From NCBI RefSeq assembly GCF_000739995.1, contig NZ_BBJX01000008.1, positions 62,001 through 126,000 of the forward strand: a DNA stretch of 64,000 nucleotides. The letters run 5' to 3'. Both the position numbers and the translations under genes were made by a program. Source of the DNA: Comamonas granuli NBRC 101663 (GTDB taxonomy: Bacteria > Pseudomonadota > Gammaproteobacteria > Burkholderiales > Burkholderiaceae_C). Position 1 is the first letter of the stretch; each line of letters begins with the position of its first letter. The notes beneath the pieces were generated by a model. The model was given only the letters and a program-made list of their open reading frames with translations. It made no database searches and was not told the origin of the DNA. Positions 26,548 to 34,625 of the stretch are shown here, piece after piece.

Positions 26548-26671
26548 AAGCAAGCGCACCGCCCTTCAGGCGCTGCGCGCAGGGGAACGCAGCCTTCGCG
26601 GCGGGCTTGCCCTGGCCTGGGCCCGTTTCATGCCGCGTGGGTGGGGTGCAGTGCCCCAGATCGCTGATACG

Positions 26672-26731
26672 CGGTTTTGAGGCCTGTGGCGCCCGCAGAC
26701 AGGGCGCCAGCAGCTATTGAAAGAATAGCGT
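26672..26731 (-). repeat. Dispersed two-hairpin element, copy 5
   Basis: This is the best-folded copy. GCTATT pairs with AATAGC around 5 bases, and TGGCGCCC pairs with GGGCGCCA (8 bp) around 7 bases. Here the second stem keeps pairing although GCGCTT has become GCGCCC, with AAGCGC becoming GGGCGC. It begins one base after the DUF1841 stop codon, in the same direction as that gene. Confidence 0.75.
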
Positions 26732-26732
26732 T

Positions 26733-27167
26733 TCAGTCCCGCGTGGCCAGGCGTTGCACCTGCGCCACGTAGGCCTCGCCGTCGGGCGCGCGCCCGGCGC
26801 GCTGGGCCTCCCAGAGCATCTGGCCCAGGCAGTCCATGGCCGCGTGGTGCGCGTCGTGCAGTGAATCCAGCCTTCTGGCGAGCAATTCCACCGCCTGGCG
26901 GATGCCGCGCGGCTGGTCGATGCTGCACTGCTCGCTGATCGACAGGTGCATGGACAGGTGCAGGAACGGGTTGGTGCGGCCCGGCGCCTCGTCGTAGTTG
27001 CGCGCCAGGGCGGCGTCCACGTCGGCCAGCTCGGCGTGGTACTCGGGGTGCTCGGCGATCCACAGGCTGGCCAGGGTTTCTATGGCCTCCATGGGGCTGC
27101 CCGCCAGTGCCTTGGCGTGTGTGGCACAGAAGAAGCGGCGGACGTCGGCTTGGCTGGGCTGGAACAT
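26733..27167 (-). CDS. DUF1841 family protein
   Basis: This 144-residue protein begins MFQPSQADVRRFFC, the usual start of DUF1841 proteins, and has the conserved middle HPEYHAELAD and NPFLHLSMHLSISEQ. It is all-helical in appearance and cytoplasmic, without a known function. Its stop codon is followed one base later by copy 5 of the dispersed element. It is divergent from the LysE-type exporter. Confidence 0.92.
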   Translation of the reverse strand: MFQPSQADVRRFFCATHAKALAGSPMEAIETLASLWIAEHPEYHAELADVDAALARNYDEAPGRTNPFLHLSMHLSISEQCSIDQPRGIRQAVELLARRLDSLHDAHHAAMDCLGQMLWEAQRAGRAPDGEAYVAQVQRLATRD

Positions 27168-27251
27168 GCGGGCAGTGTAGTGCGTTGCAGCACGCGCGGG
27201 GCGGGGTTGCTAAGATGTCCGGCTCGCAGCATCGCATTTCCCGCGTACACC

Positions 27252-27890
27252 ATGGACCTCCATACCTGGCTCGCATTTCTCGCCGCTTCCTGCCTGATCG
27301 CGGTTTCGCCCGGCTCGGGGGCCGTGCTTTCCATGAGCCATGGCCTGAACTACGGCGTGCGCAAGACCGGGGCCACCATCCTGGGCCTGCAGCTCGGCCT
27401 GTTGCTGGTGCTGGTGATCGCCGGGGCCGGCGTGGGCTCCTTGCTGCTGGCGTCGGAGACGGCCTTCGGCGTGGTCAAGGTTCTGGGCGCGTGCTACCTC
27501 ATCTGGGTGGGCCTGAGCCAATGGCGCGCAGGCGCCGCCGCGCCGCAGCAGGCGCAGGGGGAGGACGGCAGCGGCACCTGGCAGCGGCGCTGCCTCACGG
27601 GCTTTCTGACGAACGCCACCAACCCCAAGAGCATCGTCTTCATGGTCGCCGTGCTGCCCCAGTTCCTGACGCCCGCGCGCCCGCTGTGGACGCAGCTCCT
27701 GGTGCTCGCGGCCACCTCCGTGGCGGTGGACGTGGTGGTCATGCACGGCTATGCCGCGGGCGCCAGCCAGTTGCGCCGCTTCCTGCAGAGCGCGCGGGCG
27801 CTGCGCATGCAGAACCGCGTCTTCGGCGGCCTGCTCATGGCCGTGGGGGCCGGGCTGTTCTTTGTGCGGCGCAGTGCGCAAAGTGTTTGA
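27252..27890 (+). CDS. LysE/RhtB family amino-acid exporter
   Basis: This 212-residue inner-membrane protein has about six hydrophobic segments and the N-terminal family motif SPGSGAVLSMSHGLNYG (residues about 19-35). The loop LTGFLTNATNPKSIVF in the middle is also typical. LysE/RhtB proteins export amino acids or related small metabolites. The substrate is not predictable. Its stop codon is followed immediately by copy 6 of the dispersed element. Confidence 0.93.
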   Translation: MDLHTWLAFLAASCLIAVSPGSGAVLSMSHGLNYGVRKTGATILGLQLGLLLVLVIAGAGVGSLLLASETAFGVVKVLGACYLIWVGLSQWRAGAAAPQQAQGEDGSGTWQRRCLTGFLTNATNPKSIVFMVAVLPQFLTPARPLWTQLLVLAATSVAVDVVVMHGYAAGASQLRRFLQSARALRMQNRVFGGLLMAVGAGLFFVRRSAQSV

Positions 27891-27950
27891 ATGCTATAGG
27901 TTGGATAGCTGCTGGCGCTTGCTGGGTAAGCGTTAGAGGCCTGTTTGATG
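27891..27950 (+). repeat. Dispersed two-hairpin element, copy 6
   Basis: This copy begins at the first base after the LysE-type stop codon. GCTAT pairs with ATAGC (7-base loop), GCGCTT with AAGCG(T), then GAGGCC. It can serve as the reference copy for the family. Confidence 0.75.
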
Positions 27951-27982
27951 CACAGTGGCGCGCTGGCGCCAGGAGGTGAACC

Positions 27983-28600
27983 ATGCCGGTGCTCGTCGTC
28001 GCCAATCCCAAGGGGGGTGTGGGCAAGTCCACGCTGGCCACGCAGGCGGCCGGCTACTGGGCGCGCCAGGGCCATGCGGTCGCCCTGGGCGATGCCGACC
28101 GCCAGCAGTCCTCCCGCCTGTGGCTGGGCCTGCGCCCGCCGCAGGCGCGTGCCATTGCGCTGTGGGATGCGGGGGCCGACCTCATCACGCGGCCGCCGCG
28201 CGCCTGCACGCACGCCGTGCTCGACACCCCCGCAGGCCTGCAGGGCTGGCGCCTGAGCGACGCGCTCAAGCTCGCCGACAAGGTCATCGTGCCGCTGCAG
28301 CCCAGCCTGTTCGACATCTACGCCACGCGCGCCTTCCTCGATGAGCTGGCCGCGCACCGCCGCGCCGGGCGCCTGCAGGTGGGCATCGTGGGCATGCGCG
28401 TGGATGAGCGCACGCGCGCGGCCGAGCAGTGGCAGCATTTCGTCTCCACCCTGGGCCTGCCCGTGCTGGGGGCGCTGCGCAGCACGCAGAACTACGTGCA
28501 GCTCGCGGCGCACGGCCTCACGCTGTTCGACCTGGCGCCGGGCCGCGTGGCGCGCGACCTGGAGCAGTGGCAGGGCATTGGCCAGTGGCTGGACGCATGA
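27983..28600 (+). CDS. Orphan ParA/MinD-like ATPase
   Basis: This 205-residue protein has the deviant Walker A motif KGGVGKST (residues 10-17), the switch region LGDADRQQSS and the later LDTPAG. It is a soluble cytoplasmic ParA-type ATPase of the short orphan class, shorter than chromosomal ParA and lacking an N-terminal DNA-binding domain. A strong AGGAGG site precedes the ATG. No parB-like gene or other partner is adjacent, so its cargo is unknown. Confidence 0.9.
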   Translation: MPVLVVANPKGGVGKSTLATQAAGYWARQGHAVALGDADRQQSSRLWLGLRPPQARAIALWDAGADLITRPPRACTHAVLDTPAGLQGWRLSDALKLADKVIVPLQPSLFDIYATRAFLDELAAHRRAGRLQVGIVGMRVDERTRAAEQWQHFVSTLGLPVLGALRSTQNYVQLAAHGLTLFDLAPGRVARDLEQWQGIGQWLDA

Positions 28601-28654
28601 GGCGCTGTCACCTGCCCGACAAGCGGGGCGCGGGGGCGGCGCTACATTGGCCGC

Positions 28655-29119
28655 ATGAAAACCTTTCGCTCCTACTCCGAAGTCAGCGCCAGCGTAGGCC
28701 AGGAAGTGGCCGTCACCGACTGGATCACCATCACGCAAGAGCAGGTCAACCAGTTTGCCGAGGCGACGGGCGACCACCAGTGGATCCATGTGGACCCCGA
28801 GCGCGCCAAGGCCGGGCCGTTCGGCGCGCCCATTGCGCATGGTTTTCTCACGCTGTCGCTGATTCCGCGCTTCTTCGAGATGGGCATCCACATCGAGGGC
28901 GCGCGCATGGGCGTGAACTACGGTCTCAACCGCGTGCGCTTCACCGCGCCGGTGCCCGTGGGCAGCCGCCTGCGTGCGCGCCTGCTGCTGCAGGCCACCG
29001 AGTCGCTGCCGCCCGACGGCCTGCAACTGCAGTGGCTGGTGACCGTGGAGCGCGAGGGCTCGGAAAAGCCCGCCTGCGTGGCCGAATCGCTCTCGCGCGT
29101 CTACGGCGCGCCCGCCTGA
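28655..29119 (+). CDS. MaoC-like (R)-specific enoyl-CoA hydratase
   Basis: This 154-residue hot-dog-fold protein contains the hydratase-2 motif ATGDHQWIHVDPERA with the expected catalytic Asp40 and His45. It is followed by FGAPIAHGFLTLSL, which is also typical. Such enzymes add water to trans-2-enoyl-CoA to give (R)-3-hydroxyacyl-CoA, in fatty-acid breakdown or to feed polyhydroxyalkanoate synthesis. The acyl chain preference is unknown. The LysR regulator gene begins 38 bp downstream in the same direction. Confidence 0.93.
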   Translation: MKTFRSYSEVSASVGQEVAVTDWITITQEQVNQFAEATGDHQWIHVDPERAKAGPFGAPIAHGFLTLSLIPRFFEMGIHIEGARMGVNYGLNRVRFTAPVPVGSRLRARLLLQATESLPPDGLQLQWLVTVEREGSEKPACVAESLSRVYGAPA

Positions 29120-29157
29120 CGCCTCTGCCGCACACCGCGGCCGCGGGGGCCTGAGCC

Positions 29158-30105
29158 ATGGACCGCCTGCAGGCCATGCGGGTGTTCGCCCGCGTCGTGG
29201 ACGAGGGCAGCTTTGCCGCGGCGGCGCGCGCGCTCGACATGTCGCCGCCCGTGGTCACGCGCCTGGTGGCCGACCTGGAGCAGCACCTGGGCACGCGCCT
29301 GCTGCAGCGCACCACGCGCAAGCTGGCGCTCACCGACGCGGGCCAGCGCTACCTCGAGCGCGTGCGCGCCATCCTTTTCGACATCGACGACGCCGAGGCC
29401 AGCGCCGCGGCCAGCGCGCGCGAGCTGCGCGGCCACCTGCACGTGCTGGCCACGCCGGTGCTCGCCACGCACTTCCTCGCGCCGCTGGTGGCGCCGTGGC
29501 GGGCGCGCTACCCGCGCCTGCTGCTGGACATCGCCACCGACAACCAGGCCACGGCGCGTGTGGAGGAGTTCGACCTCACCTTCATGGTCGTGCCCGAGGA
29601 CTATGACGGCAACATCGTCGCGCGCCCGCTGTTCCAGGGCGAGGCCATCGTCGTGGCCGCGCCTGCCTACCTGCAGCACGCCGGGCTGCCGGGCACGCCG
29701 GCCGAGCTGGCCCGGCACCAGTACCTGCGCGACAGCGGCGTGGCGGCGCGCACGCAGTTCGGCCGCAAGCTCCACCTGCGCCACGTGCAGGGCGCACACC
29801 CGGCGCAGGAGGTGGACATGCCGCAGGTGGTGCTGCAGTCCGTGAGCACCGAGCTGCTGCTGCGCGCCGCGCTCGACGGCGTGGGCGTGGCGGTGATGGC
29901 GCGCCTGCTGGTCGAGCCCTACCTGGCCAGCGGCGCGCTGGTGCACCTGCTGCCCGACTGGATGTTCGCGCGCTACACCGTGTACGCGGCCCTGCCCACG
30001 CGGCGCATGGTGCCCGCGCGCACCAAGGCCTTTCTCGATTTCGTCACCGAGCAGGTGCCCCAGGCCGTGGCGCAGCGGCGCGTCGCGGCGGCGCCGGCCG
30101 GATGA
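29158..30105 (+). CDS. LysR family transcriptional regulator
   Basis: This 315-residue regulator has a winged helix-turn-helix at residues about 1-60 (FARVVDEGSFAAAARAL, LVADLEQHLGTRLLQRTTR). The LysR substrate-binding domain of two Rossmann-like lobes covers about residues 90-295. It belongs to the CrgA/DsdC-like branch common in Burkholderiales. The target is unknown; because it is co-directional with maoC and not divergent, the usual LysR rule does not name one. The stop is 3 bp from the convergent trmL. Confidence 0.92.
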   Translation: MDRLQAMRVFARVVDEGSFAAAARALDMSPPVVTRLVADLEQHLGTRLLQRTTRKLALTDAGQRYLERVRAILFDIDDAEASAAASARELRGHLHVLATPVLATHFLAPLVAPWRARYPRLLLDIATDNQATARVEEFDLTFMVVPEDYDGNIVARPLFQGEAIVVAAPAYLQHAGLPGTPAELARHQYLRDSGVAARTQFGRKLHLRHVQGAHPAQEVDMPQVVLQSVSTELLLRAALDGVGVAVMARLLVEPYLASGALVHLLPDWMFARYTVYAALPTRRMVPARTKAFLDFVTEQVPQAVAQRRVAAAPAG

Positions 30106-30108
30106 GGC

Positions 30109-30579
30109 TCAGGCCGCGCCGGCAAAGCCGTTCTGGCGCCAGGCCTCGAACACCGTCACCGCCACGGCGTTGGACAGGTTGAGGCTGCGCTGGCCCGGCT
30201 GCATGGGCAGGCGCAACTGCTGCTGCGGCGCAAACGCCGCCTGCAGCGCCGGCGGCAGCCCGCGCGACTCGGCGCCAAACACCAGCCAGTCTCCCGGCGC
30301 AAAGCGCGTGCCGTAGACCTGGCCCGTGCCCTGGGTCGTCAGGGCGAACATGCGCGCGCGCTCGGGCTGCTGCGACTGCAGCAGGGCGTTCCAGTCGGCG
30401 TGGCGCAGCACCGTGGCGTACTCGTGGTAGTCCAGCCCGGCGCGGCGCATCAGGCGGTCTTCCATGGAAAAGCCCAGCGGCTCGACCAGGTGCAGCGTGC
30501 AGCCCGTGTTTGCCGCGAGGCGGATCACATTGCCCGTGTTGGGCGGGATCTCGGGTTCGACCAGAACGATGTGGAACAT
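30109..30579 (-). CDS. trmL: tRNA (cytidine/uridine-2'-O)-methyltransferase TrmL
   Basis: This 156-residue SPOUT-class enzyme methylates the ribose of the wobble base in tRNA-Leu isoacceptors using S-adenosylmethionine. The conserved motifs are NTGNVIRLAANTG (about 14-26), LVFGAESRGLP and the knot motif SLNLSNAVAV near the C-terminus. The length is typical. It follows comF by 13 bp on the same strand. Confidence 0.94.
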   Translation of the reverse strand: MFHIVLVEPEIPPNTGNVIRLAANTGCTLHLVEPLGFSMEDRLMRRAGLDYHEYATVLRHADWNALLQSQQPERARMFALTTQGTGQVYGTRFAPGDWLVFGAESRGLPPALQAAFAPQQQLRLPMQPGQRSLNLSNAVAVTVFEAWRQNGFAGAA

Positions 30580-30592
30580 GCCGCGTATTGTC

Positions 30593-31324
30593 TCAGTCCG
30601 CCCCGGCCGGCGGCGTGCGCGCCAGCACCAGGGCCGAAACCTGCGCCGCCCCCGCCTGGCGCAGCGCCAGCGCGGCCGCCTGCAGCGTGGCGCCCGTGGT
30701 CATCACGTCGTCCACCAGCAGCACCTGGCGGCCTTGCAGCGCAGGGGCACGCAGCGGCTCCACGGCCAGCGCTCCGGCCAGGTTGCGCAGGCGCTGCGCT
30801 CGCGCCAGGCCGCTTTGCGCCGGGGTGTCGTGCAGGCGCAGCAGCAGGGCGGCATCGGTCTTGCGCGCGCCCAGCTGGCGCGCCAGCAGCAGCGACTGGT
30901 TGAAGCCGCGTGCGCGCAGGCGTTCGCGCGACAGCGGCACGGGCACCAGCACATCGGCGGCGTCCAGCAGCGGCCCGGCCCAGGGCGTGCTGGCCATCAG
31001 CCCCGCGAGCATGGCCGCCCAGCCCGGGTCGGCGTGGAACTTGAACTGCGCGAGGATGCCGTCCCAAGGCCAGGCGTAGTCCACGGCGGCCACGCAGGTC
31101 TGCAGCGCCAGCGGGGCCTGCAGGCAGGCGCCGCAGCGCAGGCCGGGCGCCGGCAGGGGCAGGGCGCAGCCCGTGCAGCGCGGCCGCGGCTGCGCAAAGC
31201 GGGCCGCGCAGGCATCGCACACGCGCTGTGCCGGCCAGGCGCGGCAGATGGCGCATTGGCTCGGCAGGTGCGCCAGCACGCGCTGCCCGGCAGCGCGCCA
31301 CCCATGGGCATCAGGGGTATGCAT
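30593..31324 (-). CDS. ComF family phosphoribosyltransferase-like protein
   Basis: This protein of about 243 residues has an N-terminal zinc-ribbon-like cluster (CAIC, CDAC, CTGC and CGAC pairs) and a C-terminal phosphoribosyltransferase fold with the PRPP-loop motif VLLVDDVMTTGATL. ComF proteins take part in DNA uptake by transformation in several bacteria; the biochemical reaction is not settled. Two ATG starts are possible, at 31324 and nine codons upstream at 31351; I prefer the shorter. It lies back to back with the BioC-like gene and about 12 bp ahead of trmL. Confidence 0.88.
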   Translation of the reverse strand: MHTPDAHGWRAAGQRVLAHLPSQCAICRAWPAQRVCDACAARFAQPRPRCTGCALPLPAPGLRCGACLQAPLALQTCVAAVDYAWPWDGILAQFKFHADPGWAAMLAGLMASTPWAGPLLDAADVLVPVPLSRERLRARGFNQSLLLARQLGARKTDAALLLRLHDTPAQSGLARAQRLRNLAGALAVEPLRAPALQGRQVLLVDDVMTTGATLQAAALALRQAGAAQVSALVLARTPPAGAD

Positions 31325-31377
31325 GATCGTGTCCAATATAGGGCAAACCATGGCGCTGCTGCGCCCCCCGTGCCCCC

Positions 31378-32286
31378 ATGACCACCGAACGACCGCCCAC
31401 CATCGACCCGGCTGCCGCCTTGCGCTGGCACCGCGCTGCCCCCGCCACCTCCCCCTGGCTGCACGAGGAGGTGGCGCGCCGCATGGAGCAGCGCCTGCAG
31501 TGGATACGCCAGGCGCCCGCGGCCTGGTGCCACTGGGAGCCGGTGCGCGGCGGCCTGCAGGCGCACGCCCTGCTGCGCGCGCGCTATCCGCAGGCGCCGT
31601 GCCACGTGGTCGAGACCACGCCCCGGCGCCAGGCCTTCGCCGCGCAGGCGCTGATTCCGGCGTGGTGGAGCGCAGAGCGCTGGAAGGGCGGCGCCGTGCG
31701 TTTCGAGGCGCCCGCCCCCGGCGCCGTGCAAATGCTCTGGGCGAACATGCAGTTGCACATGGCGGCCGACCCGCAGGCGCTCATCGCCCAATGGCAGCAG
31801 GCGCTGAGCGCCGATGGCTACCTCATGTTCTCGTGCCTGGGGCCCGATACGCTGCGCGAGCTGCACGCGCTCTACGCCGCGCTGGGCTGGCCGCCGCCGG
31901 CCCATGCCTGCACCGACATGCACGACTGGGGCGACATGCTGCTGGCACACGGCTTTGCCGAGCCCGTGGTGGACATGGAGCACATCACGCTCACCTTCCC
32001 CAGCGCCGCGCGCCTGCTGCAGGAGCTGCGCGAACTCGGCGGCAACCTGCACCCCGGCCGCTTTGCCGGCCTGCGCGGACGCCGCTGGAAGCAGCGCCTG
32101 GAGCAGGCCCTGACCGAGCGCCTGGCGCGGCCCGAGCATGGCGGGCAACTGGCGCTGACCTTCGAGATCATCTACGGCCACGCCTACAAGCCCCTGCCGC
32201 GCAAGCCGGGCGTGCCGGTGGCGGATGAGTCCGCCGTCTCGCTGCAGGACATGCGCGCCATGCTGCGCGGCAACCGGCAGCGCTGA
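31378..32286 (+). CDS. BioC-like methyltransferase with eroded SAM motif
   Basis: This 302-residue protein aligns by eye with BioC-type malonyl-ACP O-methyltransferases in its second half: MLWANMQLHMAADPQALI, GYLMFSCLGPDTLRELH and the late DMHDWGDMLLAHGF. Those enzymes prime pimeloyl synthesis for biotin. The glycine-rich SAM motif I expected near residue 50 is not recognisable; the corresponding stretch reads HWEPVRGGLQ. It could be an inactive or altered relative. No other biotin genes are in the window. The gene converges on hpnE. Confidence 0.75.
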   Translation: MTTERPPTIDPAAALRWHRAAPATSPWLHEEVARRMEQRLQWIRQAPAAWCHWEPVRGGLQAHALLRARYPQAPCHVVETTPRRQAFAAQALIPAWWSAERWKGGAVRFEAPAPGAVQMLWANMQLHMAADPQALIAQWQQALSADGYLMFSCLGPDTLRELHALYAALGWPPPAHACTDMHDWGDMLLAHGFAEPVVDMEHITLTFPSAARLLQELRELGGNLHPGRFAGLRGRRWKQRLEQALTERLARPEHGGQLALTFEIIYGHAYKPLPRKPGVPVADESAVSLQDMRAMLRGNRQR

Positions 32287-32324
32287 GCGCAGAGGCCTGC
32301 GCCGCGGCGTGCCGGTGTCCCCTT

Positions 32325-33635
32325 TCACCCGGCAAGTGCCCGCGCCGCCTGCACGCCGCTGCGCACCGCGCCTTCCAGCGTCGCCGGGTAGGGGCCGGCG
32401 ATGTAGTCCCCGCAGGCCCACAGGCCGGGGGCGATGGCCGCTCCGGGCCGGCGCAGGCCTGGGGTGCAGGCGAAGGTCGCGCGCTTTTCCACCACCGTCT
32501 GCACCACCTCGGCCTGCAGCAGGGCGAGCTGGCTGCGCGCCTGGGCCAGCACCTGGTGCTCCAGCCGTGCGCGCTCGCCCTGGCTGGTGCTCACGACAAA
32601 GGCCAGCAGGCCCGGCGGCCCGCCCAGCACGCCGCGGTCGAAGACGAACTGCGCCGGCGCCTGGGCGTGGCTGGGCAGTGCCAGCATGGGCCGCGCCAGC
32701 GTGCGCCCGCCGGCGCCCGGCACGGCCTGCACATAGACCGTGGCAATGGACTCGAAGCGCAGCGCCTGGGTGGCGCCAGCCCAGTCGCACAGCGGCACGA
32801 TGAGCGCGCCGGGCGCCGTCTGCGCGCACTGCGAGACCAGCCGCGCTGCCTCGGTGCTGGCGGTGGCCAGCAGCACGGCGTCGAAGGCTGCGCCGTCCAC
32901 CAGCCAGCCCTGGCCCTGGGGCGCGGCGGCCAGGGCCTGCACGCGCCGCCCGGTTTCCAGGTGGGCGCCGCGCGCCTGCAGCCAGCGTGCGGCGGCATCA
33001 GGGAACAGCGCTCCCAGGTCCTGGCGCGGTAGCAGCAGGTCGCTGCCGCCGCGTGCGCCGAACAGGCTGTCCTGCAGCACGCGCAGGAACACCTGGCCGC
33101 TGGCCTGCGCTGCCGGGGTGTTGAGCGCGGCCACGCACAGCGGGTCGATGAAATCCTCGCGCAGCCGCGCGGGCAGCTCGGCGCACAGGTCGGCCACGCT
33201 GGCGTGCTCTGCACAGGCAAAGCCCGCGCGCTGCCAGGCGCGGGCGGTGCGCAGCAGCGCCCATTTGTCGCTCCAGCGCCAGCCGCGCGCGCGCACGATG
33301 CCCCACAGGGCGTTCCAGGGCGCCGGGGCGCTGGGCAGTTGCAGACCGCTGCCGCCGGGCTGGCACAGGGCCAGCGGCAGGCGCAGCAGGGCGGCCGGCA
33401 CGTCCACGCCGGCCAGTTGCATGCAGCGCAAGGTCTCGGTGTAGGCGCCGATCAGGATGTGCTGGCCGTTGTCCAGCAGCAGCGCCGTGCCGTCCGGCCG
33501 CGCAAGCGGCAGGCCGCGCGCGCGCCCGCCCACGCTGCGGGCCGCTTCGAAGATGCGGACCTGGTGGCCGGCGGCGACCAGCTCCAGGGCCGCAGCCAGG
33601 CCGGCCCAGCCGGCACCGATGAGGGCAATGCGCAT
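32325..33635 (-). CDS. hpnE: Hydroxysqualene dehydroxylase HpnE (FAD-dependent)
   Basis: This 436-residue amine-oxidase-fold flavoprotein begins with the FAD-binding motif IGAGWAGLAAALELVAAG (residues 5-22) and then the GGR-type motif VGGRARG. In the HpnCDE pathway the enzyme removes the hydroxyl of hydroxysqualene to give squalene for hopanoids. The C-terminal FAD contact WACGDYIAGPYPATLEGAV is intact. The start at 33635 places the Rossmann motif at the N-terminus as in the family. hpnD lies 11 bp upstream. Confidence 0.92.
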   Translation of the reverse strand: MRIALIGAGWAGLAAALELVAAGHQVRIFEAARSVGGRARGLPLARPDGTALLLDNGQHILIGAYTETLRCMQLAGVDVPAALLRLPLALCQPGGSGLQLPSAPAPWNALWGIVRARGWRWSDKWALLRTARAWQRAGFACAEHASVADLCAELPARLREDFIDPLCVAALNTPAAQASGQVFLRVLQDSLFGARGGSDLLLPRQDLGALFPDAAARWLQARGAHLETGRRVQALAAAPQGQGWLVDGAAFDAVLLATASTEAARLVSQCAQTAPGALIVPLCDWAGATQALRFESIATVYVQAVPGAGGRTLARPMLALPSHAQAPAQFVFDRGVLGGPPGLLAFVVSTSQGERARLEHQVLAQARSQLALLQAEVVQTVVEKRATFACTPGLRRPGAAIAPGLWACGDYIAGPYPATLEGAVRSGVQAARALAG

Positions 33636-33646
33636 GGTGCCTGCGC

Positions 33647-34486
33647 TCACATGCGCCCGAGGGCCTGCATCTTCCACGCCAGCCAGAACTTGCGCAGTGG
33701 CGTGAGGCTGATGCGCTGGTGTAGCACCTGGAAGTCTTCGTCCTCGATCTCGCGCAGCAGCGTGCGGTAGATGCTGGCCATCATCAGGCCGGGCTTCTGG
33801 CTGCGACGGTCGGCCAGGGGCAGCAGGGCCAGGGCCTCGTCGTAGAGGCGGTGCGCGCGCTCGGCCTGGAAGCGCATCAGGGCGGTGAAGCGCTCGGAGT
33901 ATTCGCGCTGCAGGATCTCGTGCGCCTTCACGTCGAAGCGCTGCAGCTCGTTCACCGGCAGGTAGATGCGCCCGCGCATGGCGTCCTCGCCCACGTCGCG
34001 GATGATGTTGGTCAGTTGCAGGGCCTGGCCCAGCGTGTGGGCGTAGCGCGTGGTGGCCTCCTGCGTCTGGCCGAAGATGCGCGCCGCCACCTCGCCCACC
34101 ACGCCGGCCACCAGGTGGCAGTAGCGCTGCAGGCCGGGGTAGTCCAGGTAGCGCGTCTGCTCCAGGTCCATCTGGCAGCCTTCGATGACGGCCAGCAGGT
34201 GGCGCGGCTCGATCTGGTAGGTGTCCACGTGCGGCATCAGCGCCTGCGTGACCGGGTGCGTGGGCTGCCCGCGGAAGGCCTGGGCCACTTCGCCCTGCCA
34301 CCAGGCCAGCTTGCGCTGCGCCACACTGGCGTCGGCGACTTCGTCGACCACGTCGTCCACGGCGCGGCAAAAGGCGTAAAAGGCCGTGATGGCCGCGCGC
34401 CGGGGCCGCGGCAGGAACAGGAAGGCGTAATAAAAACTGCTGCCCGAGGCGGCGGCCTGTTGCTCGACGTACTGGTCCGGAGTCAT
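33647..34486 (-). CDS. hpnD: Presqualene diphosphate synthase HpnD
   Basis: This 279-residue squalene/phytoene synthase-family enzyme carries both aspartate-rich motifs, DDVVDEVAD near residue 45 and NIIRDVGEDAMRGRIYLP near residue 155. It condenses two farnesyl diphosphates to presqualene diphosphate. Together with HpnE it indicates squalene or hopanoid synthesis. The third gene, hpnC, is not adjacent. I chose the ATG at 34486 because MTPDQYVEQQAAASGSSFYY is the usual family N-terminus. It is divergent from the chemoreceptor gene. Confidence 0.93.
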   Translation of the reverse strand: MTPDQYVEQQAAASGSSFYYAFLFLPRPRRAAITAFYAFCRAVDDVVDEVADASVAQRKLAWWQGEVAQAFRGQPTHPVTQALMPHVDTYQIEPRHLLAVIEGCQMDLEQTRYLDYPGLQRYCHLVAGVVGEVAARIFGQTQEATTRYAHTLGQALQLTNIIRDVGEDAMRGRIYLPVNELQRFDVKAHEILQREYSERFTALMRFQAERAHRLYDEALALLPLADRRSQKPGLMMASIYRTLLREIEDEDFQVLHQRISLTPLRKFWLAWKMQALGRM

Positions 34487-34598
34487 GGGGGACGATTGTC
34501 CCATGCCCCCGCGCCTGCGCCGGCGGGGCCGGCTGCGCACAAAGACCCAGCGCCTCGCTGGGGTGTCCGGAGCGCGGACGGCAGCGGTTACCATTTGA

Positions 34599-34610
34599 GA
34601 CTTATAAGTC
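34599..34610. promoter_or_regulatory. Palindrome GACTTATAAGTC before the chemoreceptor gene
   Basis: A perfect 12-bp AT-rich palindrome lies 15 bp upstream of the chemoreceptor start in an otherwise GC-rich gap. Its centre resembles a -10 box. It may be an operator or promoter part; I cannot assign a regulator. Confidence 0.35.
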
Positions 34611-34625
34611 TTTTGCCTTGATGCT

